Shown here one piece after another: positions 28,406 through 39,400 of a stretch of 64,000 bases of DNA (positions within the stretch are counted from its first letter, which is position 1; the number at the start of each line of letters is the position of its first letter). The notes below the pieces were generated by a model. The model saw nothing but the letters and a program-made list of their open reading frames with translations. It made no database searches and was not told where the DNA came from. A program made the translations under genes and the position numbers. The DNA is taken from NCBI GenBank assembly GCA_024699855.1, contig JAMPIQ010000001.1:434001-498000 (forward strand), in the 5' to 3' direction. The DNA is from Aphelenchoides besseyi (lineage: Eukaryota; Nematoda; Chromadorea; Rhabditida; Aphelenchoididae).

Positions 28406-29392
28406 TCACTCCAACTTCTGATGTTTCGAGATTCCACTTTCGGCCGTCGAGCTTGAACGCTTTCGAGTACTCGGGGATTTCAAGTTCACCAATTGTTTGA
28501 ACGTCAAACCGACGCCATCACGTTTCTTGATGTCACTCGTCGAACGAATCGTCAGCTGGATCAAATCTGCAAACAAATCTATGTGATAATAGGGGAAAAA
28601 GATCTTACCGTTTTTCAGGCCAACTTGCGCGTACACGGACACCGGATCGCCTTTGGCAATCTCCTTGTTCAGTTCTACGTCTCGAAAAACATAATCAACG
28701 GTGTACTTGCCGTTAGTCAATTGTCCGATCTTCAAGCTTTTACTGTTTGGCATTGGTACCGGAGTGTTCTTCATAAAGAGGTCCTCGATTTCTAAGAAAT
28801 ACTGCTTATTAAATCTATTACAGGACGCTAACTCACGATACCAATTTCCTTCATTTTCGAGACGGATCTCTTCGAACTTCTTCACCTCTTTCTCAGCCGG
28901 TTCTATTCCAACGGTTCCATCTTTCCATTCCCCAATTACTTTAACCGTGTCTCGAGCGTTCATGTGCAATTCTACGGGCATATTTCCGCGGTTCCAATTT
29001 TTGTTCATAATCTCTTTTGCCGAACAGTTTTGTAAATAAACCACCTGAAACTCGTTTCGTAAAATGATCATTTATATTAGCAAACTGACATCGCCTTCCT
29101 TTAATGGACAATCGTTTTGAGTAGCCAGTGGTGGCCACATAACAACTTGCACCGACGCTTTCATGTGATTTCGAATCACAGCAATCCAACGTGAAACTTC
29201 GCCATTTGGTTTTGAAAATCGTTCAAACTTCTTAACGAAACCACAAATTTCGATTTGGTGCTGACCGCTCTGAATAGACTCAAGAGTATCGTCTGTGCTG
29301 AAGTTGTTTGGATCGAATTCGTCGCCCATTTCCACGATCGTTAAACTAAAATAATACGTATATTAAGCAGCAATTCAACAAAGAAACTCACA
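28406..29392 (-). CDS. OB-fold, RPA-like ssDNA-binding protein within the Helitron
   Basis: Exons 29329-29090 (its ATG frame extends upstream through an intron to 29392 and beyond), 29044-28837, 28791-28609 and 28567-28406 join in phase. Two OB-like stretches are seen: HQIEICGFVKKFERFSKPNG then PLKEGDVVYLQNCSAKEI, and LTNGKYTVDYVFRDVELNKE then GDPVSVYAQVGL. The tail is basic (STRKRSSSTAESGISKHQKL). RPA1-like genes are known partners in plant and some animal Helitrons; a host OB-fold gene is the alternative. It lies between the Rep/helicase and the 3' hairpin, on the same strand. The N-terminus is unresolved. Confidence 0.5.
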
Positions 29393-29591
29393 ATTCACCG
29401 GAAATTGATGTCGACTGCTCTGCGATCCAATCAAACGCACGAATGAGCGCATATGAAATTTGAGTTCCAGGAAAACACAACAACTTTGTTCAGGATTTTA
29501 ATCAATGTTACATAAAGTTTGAAGTGGGCATCTACTTTGAAATTAACTTTTACATTAACGTTAAACACAACACAGTAAAACCAAAATGCCA

Positions 29592-32500
29592 TCACAATAC
29601 CGCTTTAAACACAACATTTTTACATTTTCCTTTAGCTTCATCGCTTATTTTTACCTTCAACGATTCCCAATTTTTGATACGTGAAATTCCAACGTAAAAC
29701 TGACCATGTGAAAAGCATTCTGTTTTATCCAATTTAAGACCGACCTTTTCTAAAGTTTGTCCTTGTGACTTATTGACTGTCATCGCAAATGCCAATCTTA
29801 TAGGGAATTGCTTACGATAAAAAGTCACCGGTAGATTCTTTGAACATTCTAACGTAATTCGTGGTATGAAGACTGTCCGTCCTGCTTTATCTCCCGTAAT
29901 GATTGTGCAAATAATAACATTCGGCTTCAGATCGACAACTCTCAATCTTGTCCCATTACAAAGGCCACTTTCAATGTCCAAATTCCTTAAAAGCATAACA
30001 ATTGCGTTTCTCTTCAAAGTCAATTCGTGAAGTGGAATACCGATCGGATTAATCGTGTGTAAGAGCTCGGTCATGTAACGATGCTTTGCATTACTTTGTT
30101 CTCGAATTTCATCAAAACTGTGGTAAACTTGTTCTGTTTCATCGATCAAATCCAAGGCTTTCGAATTGACTTCATTGACTTCCACATTTGTTGGTGCCAA
30201 AATTGCTCGATTTTCCATTTCTTTCACATTTAAATGGCTAATTGTCGCACCGAAAACTTCTTTTAAAATATCACCTATGATTAGACATTGCACCGGAATT
30301 TCAACTCTTTCACCATCGTCATTGGTTATGCCATCACCGATCTTTAAGATTTCGTTAGCAAATTGAATATGTCCTACGTCAGCACGCATGTTCTTAGATA
30401 ACTTCAAAACCTTAAAACATTTCCACATATGACTTCCTTTCAAACTGATTTGGAATAACTGCTCAGCGGTTGCTTTTTCTTTTATCGGCAATGTTTGTCT
30501 AAAATCACCTCCAAACAACACTATTTTACCTCCAAATTCGTCGTTTAAATTTCCTGTGAATTCTTTCAAGGTTCTGTCAATTACGTGCAAAATGTGTTTT
30601 GAAATCATAGAAGCTTCGTCGATAATGAACACGTCTGTTTCTTTCATTTCTTTTTCAGCTTTCGTTCCTTTTAGAATACCTGAAGTCGTGTTCTCATCGA
30701 TGTTAATTCCGAGCTTGAAGTGACTGTGAATCGTTTTACCTTTAGGCAGCAAAGTTGCCGCTATTCCCGTATAGGCCATAGTACTTACTTTCTTTTTCAT
30801 TCCGTTCAAAATATTAAACAACGTTTTGTAAATGAACGTCTTTCCTGTCCCTCCTGGTCCATCAATAAAATAAGCTTTTGCACTCAACCCATTGGCGTCT
30901 ACTACTTGCAACAACTCATCGACAATTGCTTTTTGCTCAACATTCAATTTCTCATACATCTCTTGACCTTTTTGTTCGTAATCTTCTGCAACAGTTTCTG
31001 TTGGATCCGCGGCTAAGAGATTTGTCAAAGTCGTTTCGTCAACATCAACTGACTTATTCATCGTAAAATCATTAAAACTTGTTTCATTTCTGATCAAAAT
31101 CTGTTCAATCATGTTGTATGCCAACTTGACTCCATCATCGTGTCCATATCTTCGAATGTAGTCCGCTGCCAATTCGTCTTCAAACTCATTGTACAAATCT
31201 TGGGGATTAACCGGTTTACAGTAAATCAGAAGCATAGCAAACATAAATCTCAATTGTGCTGGCAAACGATAAGAAGTTGCTTCAATCATTGCGTTTTTGT
31301 ATTCCTCATTCTGAATTATACCACGGGCAAAACAGGCTTCTTTGAATGTTCCGTAAAGCGTTCCGTCAACAGTCTTCAAATCATCAAAACTTTTAGGTGA
31401 TCTTACTTTCAATAAGAGCAATCTCAAATGGAACAATTCATGTGCTTTAGGTGTAATCGAGTAAATTCTTCCAACGTTGTTAAAGCATCTTTTTCTTTCT
31501 GTCCATTTTTTTTCTTTTGCATTCCATGTAAACATTTCGGGTACATTCAAATACAACAGATTTCTCTTCGAATCGTTATCTCTCAAATTGACATCATTGG
31601 CAAGTCGTCGATTTAACTCAAAAAACTGCAACAACTTAGTCGTTTTCTCATTTCTCGCTTGTTCGATTTCTTGCGCTGTTGCATCGGTTTTCATGTAAAC
31701 GTTTTGCTTATCCGGTAGATGGATGTCCAATCGTTCTACGTGATGACTTTTGTTTACAATCTCGTAATTAAACAATCTCCATGCTGCTTCCGGTGCACTC
31801 AAATATCGGCAATTTATGAACGATTGGATTTCGTCATAATTCAAAACTTTCTTTGTTCTATCTGCCGAATCGTAGAATTCCCGTTCAATAATCGCTGAAT
31901 CTGGACCCTTAAACACATACTTGTGTAAATACTTGACCACATCAATGTCCGCAATGTGTTCGACGTTTATATGACAGTTGAATAACAAACTTAATTGTGG
32001 ACTATAAGGAACTACATGTCGATTATCCAATGCCATTCCGTCTTTTTCGACTTTGATACCCGTATCTCGACGTCTGTAACGAGCATAACCTCCTTCTCCA
32101 AGTTCTGTTTCTTGTCGATATTCTTTCGGAAACTTCTTCTTACAAACGGGTTTATCAGCTGAACAGCAAGGCATATACTGTTTAATTTGACCACGAACAT
32201 TTAACTTCACACATTGATGCAGATTATTTCTCGAAACAATTTCGTGCAACCGAGATTCTTGAATTGGATCGGGAATTTCAGCGCGAATCACTTTATCAAT
32301 CTTTTCTTCGTTTGTCAGTTTGTCATTAGCTGCTAACGTGAAAAGCAAATGCACATGTGGCAAGCCACGCTTTTGAAATTCGATTGTTCCAACATGTGCA
32401 ACTACTTTTCCAAAAATCTGAACATCTTTGACATACTTAATCAATGCTTCGTACTTCAATTTGAATATCCGGGAGATTAAATCCGGTCGATCGGACGCAT

Positions 32501-34079
32501 CTTGATTTCGATTCAAGTTTTCACCAATTTCTCTCCATTTCGGATTACACGTCATCGTGATGAAAATGTCTGGCTTTCCAAATCTTCTTACCATAGCCAT
32601 TGCATCATCGTATGCTTCGCTCATGTAACGTGGTGAACCAAGGTACGTTGACGGCAAAATAACCTTTCTTCCGATTTCGGCTCCGATTTCATCTGCTCTT
32701 TGTTTCAAATGCTCGTCAATAGCATCATATGCACTAACAATCTTCTCATTCACATACGTACGATTGTACATCAACCGGTCATAGTCCACTCTTAAGTACT
32801 CATCAACAATCCACTCTTGAAACAACTTTTTCCCGTGATGCAGTGGATTGAACCAATTCATGTCATTTTCATCCCGAATTGCAATCTTATAATGCACGTA
32901 CTTATTCAACGTCATGTTCTTGTTATCAACTGTTTTCCAATTAACATTCCACCCTTTTTCTCCATTCGGATAGAACAAAGGATACAGCATTGGTTCAACT
33001 GCCTCGTCGATAGGATTCAATGTTTTCATTTTACCATCTCTTGTGCTAACAACAATATAAGCCGGTGGTGCTCCTCCATTCTCATCTTCAACGTAAATTG
33101 CGGCAACGTCATTAGTTCTCGGTAAATTATAACGATTCTGATTAACATTTCCTTTCATTGAGAACAACAGTTTCATTGCCGGTGCTGTACTACCATTTTG
33201 TTGTGCGTCTTTGTCCGTTCGCTCAATTTCATCTTTCAGCATTACGTACGCCTTAGCATATTCGTTTACTTGACCAATCAGTAATGCCAAATCTTTCATC
33301 AAATTCTGTTCTTCATCGTTGAAGTTCTTGTTGCTATTTATACGGATTTCATGTGCTTCGTCGGGTTCAATCATGTACAGTTGCGCATAAGACGGCATTT
33401 CGTTGTCATTTGGAATCGCAGTACAGTTAAAAGCACGTTGAAACTCTCCCATTTGTCTGTACGTATTTGGTCCTGCTCCGTGTAACCGAATTTCCTTAGT
33501 CATAATACTACCGAAACTCAACGATTTATTCATTTGACGCAAGTTACTCCAAAAAACCCTCGACAGTTGATGTTCACCTTTAAACAGCGCTTTTAAAACC
33601 GGAGGAAACTGCTTGCTCGGTGGTGTTAAATCGATTTTTCCGTGACTGCAACAGGAGTCAAACTTTTTTTCATCTGATCTCGGCACTTTCCGATTTGGTT
33701 CTTGGACAAAATGCTTTGCGTTACATTTACTGCACTTTAAGTTCATAGCTCCCAAATAATGCTCTTCAATGTTGTTAACATAAAAACCAAGTGAAGTTAT
33801 TCCGATTGCATTTACTGAATCATGTAACTGAACGTTTTGCATGTTACGTGCACTTTGGTGAGCAATACGATCAACTTCTCGTAGACGTTCTCTATCTTCC
33901 TCAGACAATTCAACCCGTGCACTTTGATGTGCAATTCGATCAGCTTCACTTTCATTGTCTCTTTGTTCTTGACTTAAATTTGCCCTACGTCTGCGTTGTG
34001 CTTCAGCATTCCTTGCTCTTTTGTTTCTGTTAAATTCCTCTTCTTCTTCAACCGATGAAAAAGTTCTTTTCGATGGCAT
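29592..34079 (-). CDS. Helitron Rep/PIF1-like helicase
   Basis: One uninterrupted frame of 1495 aa from the ATG at 34079. The N-terminus is very basic with a repeated RIAHQSAR segment. The Rep part has FITMTCNPKW, then the HUH motif in GLPHVHLLF (about residue 573), and DIDVVKYLHKYVFKG with the tyrosine region. The C-terminal third is a PIF1 superfamily-1 helicase: Walker A DGPGGTGKT (about residue 1073), FIIDEASMIS, FGGDFRQTLPI, LTLKRNAIVMLLRNLD, AMTVNKSQGQTL and FYVGISRI. Rep nicks and joins DNA and the helicase unwinds it during rolling-circle transposition. No stop or frameshift is present despite several A8-type runs, which argues for a recently active copy. Confidence 0.97.
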   Translation of the reverse strand: MPSKRTFSSVEEEEEFNRNKRARNAEAQRRRRANLSQEQRDNESEADRIAHQSARVELSEEDRERLREVDRIAHQSARNMQNVQLHDSVNAIGITSLGFYVNNIEEHYLGAMNLKCSKCNAKHFVQEPNRKVPRSDEKKFDSCCSHGKIDLTPPSKQFPPVLKALFKGEHQLSRVFWSNLRQMNKSLSFGSIMTKEIRLHGAGPNTYRQMGEFQRAFNCTAIPNDNEMPSYAQLYMIEPDEAHEIRINSNKNFNDEEQNLMKDLALLIGQVNEYAKAYVMLKDEIERTDKDAQQNGSTAPAMKLLFSMKGNVNQNRYNLPRTNDVAAIYVEDENGGAPPAYIVVSTRDGKMKTLNPIDEAVEPMLYPLFYPNGEKGWNVNWKTVDNKNMTLNKYVHYKIAIRDENDMNWFNPLHHGKKLFQEWIVDEYLRVDYDRLMYNRTYVNEKIVSAYDAIDEHLKQRADEIGAEIGRKVILPSTYLGSPRYMSEAYDDAMAMVRRFGKPDIFITMTCNPKWREIGENLNRNQDASDRPDLISRIFKLKYEALIKYVKDVQIFGKVVAHVGTIEFQKRGLPHVHLLFTLAANDKLTNEEKIDKVIRAEIPDPIQESRLHEIVSRNNLHQCVKLNVRGQIKQYMPCCSADKPVCKKKFPKEYRQETELGEGGYARYRRRDTGIKVEKDGMALDNRHVVPYSPQLSLLFNCHINVEHIADIDVVKYLHKYVFKGPDSAIIEREFYDSADRTKKVLNYDEIQSFINCRYLSAPEAAWRLFNYEIVNKSHHVERLDIHLPDKQNVYMKTDATAQEIEQARNEKTTKLLQFFELNRRLANDVNLRDNDSKRNLLYLNVPEMFTWNAKEKKWTERKRCFNNVGRIYSITPKAHELFHLRLLLLKVRSPKSFDDLKTVDGTLYGTFKEACFARGIIQNEEYKNAMIEATSYRLPAQLRFMFAMLLIYCKPVNPQDLYNEFEDELAADYIRRYGHDDGVKLAYNMIEQILIRNETSFNDFTMNKSVDVDETTLTNLLAADPTETVAEDYEQKGQEMYEKLNVEQKAIVDELLQVVDANGLSAKAYFIDGPGGTGKTFIYKTLFNILNGMKKKVSTMAYTGIAATLLPKGKTIHSHFKLGINIDENTTSGILKGTKAEKEMKETDVFIIDEASMISKHILHVIDRTLKEFTGNLNDEFGGKIVLFGGDFRQTLPIKEKATAEQLFQISLKGSHMWKCFKVLKLSKNMRADVGHIQFANEILKIGDGITNDDGERVEIPVQCLIIGDILKEVFGATISHLNVKEMENRAILAPTNVEVNEVNSKALDLIDETEQVYHSFDEIREQSNAKHRYMTELLHTINPIGIPLHELTLKRNAIVMLLRNLDIESGLCNGTRLRVVDLKPNVIICTIITGDKAGRTVFIPRITLECSKNLPVTFYRKQFPIRLAFAMTVNKSQGQTLEKVGLKLDKTECFSHGQFYVGISRIKNWESLKVKISDEAKGKCKNVVFKAVL

Positions 34080-34473
34080 TTCAATCAAATTCCAATGAAA
34101 TCAAACAATAACCTTTATTATCCTTTACACCCAATAACAATCCAATAACAATCAAATCAATGAATATCCGATAAGAATCTTTGTATAAATCCAAATAAGA
34201 TGTCTGCCTTGTCACGGGCCAACAAATTAATCAACAATAAAGCTAAAAGACAAACAAAAAAAGAAAAAAGTTAACCAACCGATAAACAACAACAGATAAA
34301 CACTTGCCGACAACCAAATCCGCTACGAAAAACAACAAAAATGAACTTTCCTCCAAAAATCTACAAAATTTGCATTCGATGACAGACAGACAAGCGGAAT
34401 AGGTGTGGGGGATGTGATTTGAATTCCGAGTCATCCGCTTACAATTTTCGTCCAGTGGCCAATCGCTCGTCCG

Positions 34474-36292
34474 ATGCCCAATAACACTCAGCCGACGATG
34501 AGCAGTGGGACGGGAAACAACGAACAAAGCCTGCCCAAAGACCTGTTGAAGGACGTGTGCTATCACGGCTTCATCATTCAGTGAGTTTGAGACTTCGAAT
34601 TCATAACCCGAGTTCTCAGACGTGATGTGGAAATGAACGTCACGAAGCCCGGCCACTACGCTGTGTGGGCCGAGGAGAAGGAGAACGCGTTCCAATTCAA
34701 TTTGGCCGTGCGAGTGTCCGCGGAGAAGGTGAGTTCAGAAGTCGGATTCCCGACTTCAGTTTTCAGGTCAAACACTACCGATTCGCATCGGCGATTCGCG
34801 GTGGTCTGTTGGTCTGGTCGATTGAGGGAATGGTCAAACCCGCCAACAAATGGTGCGAAAGGATTCCGGAGCTTCTGAAACAGTTGGAAGAAGGCCAGGG
34901 CTTCTGCATTGCAGGCGAAACGGAGCCAACGAAACTGATCAAAGCCGCCAAACGACCGGACGAGTTCATTCGACAGGGCGACGTGAAACTCAAACAGAAA
35001 CCGCGACTGGGCGAAGGCAACTTCTGCATCGTGTTGCTAGGAACGATGTTGCAGAAAAACGGGACTTCTCGACTTGTCGCTTTGAAAGCGTTCAAAGAAC
35101 TTATTCCGGAGAGTGTGAGCGTACTTCTTTCGACCAATCATTCAACTGCTTTTCAGTCGTACGAACAGATGGCCAAGGAGCAGAAGGAGCTTCTCATGGA
35201 AGTCCGCACAATGTCGGTCCTCTCGCATCCGAACGTCATTCACTTCTACGGAGTGATGGTCGATCTTCCACCATTGAAGGTAAGTCGATGTCCAATGTCA
35301 TCAGTCAGTTCGGGAGTTCAGATTGTCATGGAGTACTGTCCGGGCGGCAGTCTTCTTGCGCACCTCAGAAAAGAGAAAGACAAGATCTCGACTGGTGAAC
35401 GTCTTCTCTACGGCTTCGAGACCGCTCGCGGAATGCATTATCTGGAGCAGCAACAGATTCTTCATCGTGATCTGGCGGCTCGAAACTGCCTCATTGCGAT
35501 CGACTCGACTATCAAGATCGCCGATTTCGGAATGAGCGTCTCCAAGCAGGACATCGAGAGCGAAGTGATTCCGCGCAACTTTCGAGTTCCTATCCGACAG
35601 ATGGCTCCGGAGACCATCGGACGTCAACCCAACTTCTCATCAAAATCCGACGTCTGGGCGTATGGCGTGATGATCTGGGAGATCTTTACCGGAGGCCAAA
35701 AGCCGTGGGAGGACGAGGAGTGCAAGGCCATCACGAGGGCCATCAAAGCGGGCCAGATGCCGGCGTTTCCAGGTACTCAACTCACTGAAGTCATCAATCT
35801 CATTCTCGTTTCAGAAAGTACTCCAAAAGAGGTACTGGATATCGTGGGAAAGTGTTGGAAGAAGGAGCCTGCGGATCGTCCGACGTTCAAGTCCATCGCC
35901 AACTCTGTGCTCGACATTCTCAAGAGCGATCGCTTTCCACTTCCACCACCGAACCAACGAACCCTTCTGAATCGTCCGGGTGTTCACGAGCGCAAAGCTG
36001 ACAAGCTGGAAGTCAACTTGAAGACCAGAACTCCGCGTCATCGACGTCAGCTGTTTTCGGGTCGGGTGAGTTCAACGGCAATCCTCCTCTTCAATCCCGT
36101 TTCCAGGACGACTCGATCGATGAGACCACTAACGAGCGCCGTACCGCGTCCAAAGCAAAAACCGGTCAGAAGTCGATGGGTGCTCGTGGTGCGAAGAAGA
36201 CTCACAAACGTTCGACGGCCGATCGTACTCAAACCACAAAGACGAAGAAGGTCGACAACCGTGGAGTCTCTCGCAAAACTCTGAAGGATTGA
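34474..36292 (+). CDS. Fer-type SH2/tyrosine kinase of the nematode-expanded family
   Basis: Seven exons (34474-34580, 34620-34728, 34767-35114, 35157-35279, 35322-35772, 35815-36065, 36107-36292) join to 524 aa. The SH2 domain spans roughly residues 25-120 (VCYHGFIIQRDVEMN, GHYAVWAEE, KHYRF). The kinase follows: loop GEGNFCIV, VALKAF, HRDLAARN, DFGMS, APE, and SDVWAYGVMIWEIFTGG. A Lys/Arg-rich tail of about 60 aa ends the protein. Odd points: the SH2 arginine of FLVR is replaced by Trp in YAVWAEE, the third glycine of the loop is Cys, and no Tyr is visible between DFG and APE. Such short SH2-kinases are greatly expanded in nematodes, often in the male germ line. It is convergent with USP48. 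Confidence 0.93.
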
Positions 36293-36455
36293 GTGTTGTT
36301 GTTCTAAGCCAAATAAACGCGTTCACAAAACTTTCTATGAACATTTCAATTTCTTCAAGAACAATTGTCAATTAAATAAAATGAATTTTTTAGTTATACA
36401 CGTGAGTCATTGAATTCAATTGTTGCTTCCAAGTGATAAGTATCTTAGATGTTGA

Positions 36456-39400
36456 TTAGACGAATGTTGAAAGTGCGGTGTCGCGAAATCCTTTTTCCAG
36501 TCTTCGTTCCGTTTCGTTTATCTCCACATGTTGTTGAGCAATCAAAGTCAACGGCTCATCGTCATTGTCGCCGTAAACTCCCGCCTCTTGCAACGTCATC
36601 TTGTCATCAAGCGCCTGACCATTAAGCAAAATCAGTTGGTCGGAGGGGGTTTGTTTTGTTCGTTCGTACAACTTCAATTTCAAATCTCGAATCGTCTCAT
36701 CTGAATTCAACTAAAAAGATCCAAAAGTTTGTTTCTGATCGAACAGTCACTTACTTTTGTTCGGAAAATATTCTTTTGTACGGCTCGACGAGTACTCGTT
36801 GCAACTCGTGATGTCGTCGGTTTGGCTCCATCATCCTCATCTTCTTTCTAAAAGACTTCTGGTGATCCTGAATACACAAATGGACAAACCAATTTGACGT
36901 AAATGTATGCTCCTTGCGGATAATAGCAACGCATTTGATGGAGAATGCGATTATACTCGTCGAAGCATTCGGAACAGAAGTTTTTGATTGTTCCTGAAGT
37001 CAAAAAGTTGAATAATCGTGGAAACAAATCGACTTGCCGTCTTCGATATGAACAGCTTCGGGCCACTTTTCGTCACCACAGACATTCGAGTATTCGGAAT
37101 TCAACTTGACCCATTCTTCTTCAGTGCACGGAAGCGGACCAGTGGAACGTTTGTCGTAAGAAGAAGTGAAGCTAATCGATGCTTCGTTGAACAGCGAACG
37201 TGTACCAGATACTTGAGCTGAAGCTTCGTCGATGCGTTTGAGATGATCGAAATTGTCGCTGATCTCTTGGAATGGCATGAATGGTCGTTTGTGTTTTTGG
37301 CATAACAAACACTCTTGACAGATCTTTGGAATCGTCGACGATCGAACTCTAAAAGACATGAAGTAATTGTATCAAAACTGAAGAACTCACTTAACAGCAT
37401 GTCGAAAGCGATACAAGAACTTGGAACAAATGGCCATTTTGAATTCCGAGCTGATTCCATTTTCCAAAGAAGAGCATCGTCGTTCGAAGTTCTTAAAAGT
37501 TTTTCCAATCGTTTGATTGATTTGGTACAACTTGGCTGCGCAATCCGATTTTACCGATTCCTCGGTATTGTTCTGTTCAATGCACATTGCGCATTCTTCG
37601 GTTTTTGTGGCCGGAAGCTCATGAACATGTTCGAATTTGCCCTTGACAAGTTGATTCCACTCGTGTTCGAAGACCCACAACTTTTTTTCGACGCACGTGA
37701 TTCCGCCGTGTTGACAAATCAAGTCGCCATTGAAGATCACCGGGGCGGTTGGGTTACGAATCACTTCTCCAACGATTTCAATTTCTGGTTCGTCTTTCTC
37801 GTCGTTGCTTCGTCCTTCGACACTTGATGGCGGCGGATCGTCTTCTTCCATTTGGACGTCTTCTACCTGAACATCCTCTGCATGAGCATCGCCATTTTCT
37901 TTGACCGTTCCATTTGTTTTCACCTCATCAATTGCTTCGAGTTTCGGTGATTGAGAAGGTGTCGAAGAGCCGGAAGACGAAGAGTACTTACTCATAAAAC
38001 TTTTTGGTTCTTCTTGATGTTGCAGTTCTTCGCCATTTGTGCTTTCCGAATCAATTCGCCGCCGCTTAAATGACGGAACATCAAGCGAAGTCTCCGTATC
38101 TCCTGCTTCACCGTTTTCTTCCGATGTTTTCGGTGAGTTTAACATCTAAACTCAAACAGTTTTGCGGATATTCAAGTGAATAACTAACCTCTTGTAAACT
38201 AGAAACTCTTGTAGAGAAGAGTAAAACCGTCGGTAGACCACTTCCTTTCTCTTTCTGGTAGTTCATTTCCTGAATGACCAACTTCTTGTACCCTTTTAGT
38301 TGAATTTTTGAGATGTAAAAGGCATCGGATGTTGGATATTCAAAATCGTGGTTCTTAGCCGTGAATCGTTTCAGAATCTTGTCCGCCAGTGCACATCGAT
38401 CATCCAAATCTCGACGAGTTTCTTCCTCCTTTTGAACCATTTCGATGCAGTCCGTACACAAGTCCGATCTAAACACACGTCAATTAGCAAATCAAACGTT
38501 GTATCTACTTACCCAGTCATCAAACTGCCGGAGTCGTTGATTTCTTCGGGATCGGAGCGTTCAAATCGAACTCCAATATGATAGTCGGCAAGCAGTTTCT
38601 CGGCAGCTTTTCGTGTCACGATCTTGATTTTGCCATTTCGTAGCTCTTCGATGTCGACTTTTCCATGCCGACAGAGTTTCATTCGCGAGTCTTCCAGCGG
38701 TTCGATTACGTACAGTAATTTGAGAGCTTCGTTGTCCGGTGGAGCAAAATTCGAATTGGCATGAATCTTCGCGCTCTTCAACTGATCGGCAGTTTGTCGT
38801 TCCTCACGAATTTGAGCACAAGTGTTCATCAGCCGTTGATAAAACACCTCCTCCGTTTCTATGGTTTGATCGTGATGTCCCAAACGTTCCAATCCTTCTT
38901 CTAGAAACGCACAGTCATCTTCCTGTTCCGCATTTCCACTCTTTCCATTCATCACCACGTCCAAGTCCTTCATTTTCTGTACAGCTTGAAGTTCCTTGCG
39001 TTGAATCTCCACCAGCAAATCGGTCGGCAGAAAAGCGACGGAATCCGGTTTGTTCAAAATTTGTTGGCCATTGTGCACGGCCAAACAGTTCCACATGTGT
39101 TCCAGATAGCTGTGTCGATCGTCGATACAAGTGGACCAAATTTCATGAGAACGATTGCCTTCTCGACTTTCGTCTTGAAATTTGGCTGATAACTAAAAAA
39201 ATAGAAACGAACTAATACGCAGAATACCCACTTTTTTTTCAATTTCGTTAACCACGTCCTGAGGTGCCAGATTCAGAAGTTCGATGAGATTAAGATCCAT
39301 TTCCTGACTGTCCAAATCAATCACTTCGTCGTTTTTCTTCTTTTCCATTTTTCGGTATATTAACGCGTAGCAGCCTTTTTGTTCGGCGTTTCCGCGTTGA

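Larger units (their letters stand above)
28257..34185 (-). mobile_element. Autonomous-type Helitron
   Basis: On the minus strand the element holds, in order, a 1495-aa Rep/helicase ORF, a multi-exon OB-fold gene and a 3' terminal hairpin with CTGG/T. The 5' end should begin TC after an A. A candidate is the TCTTATTTGG near 34200, but several A/TC positions between 34140 and 34210 qualify. The uninterrupted 4.5-kb ORF suggests recent activity. Helitrons replicate by rolling circle, need no target-site duplication and often capture host sequence. Confidence 0.75.

Noticed and set aside
30166..34033. Plus-strand frames opposite the Helitron ORF
   Set aside because: Antisense shadows of one long conserved coding frame.
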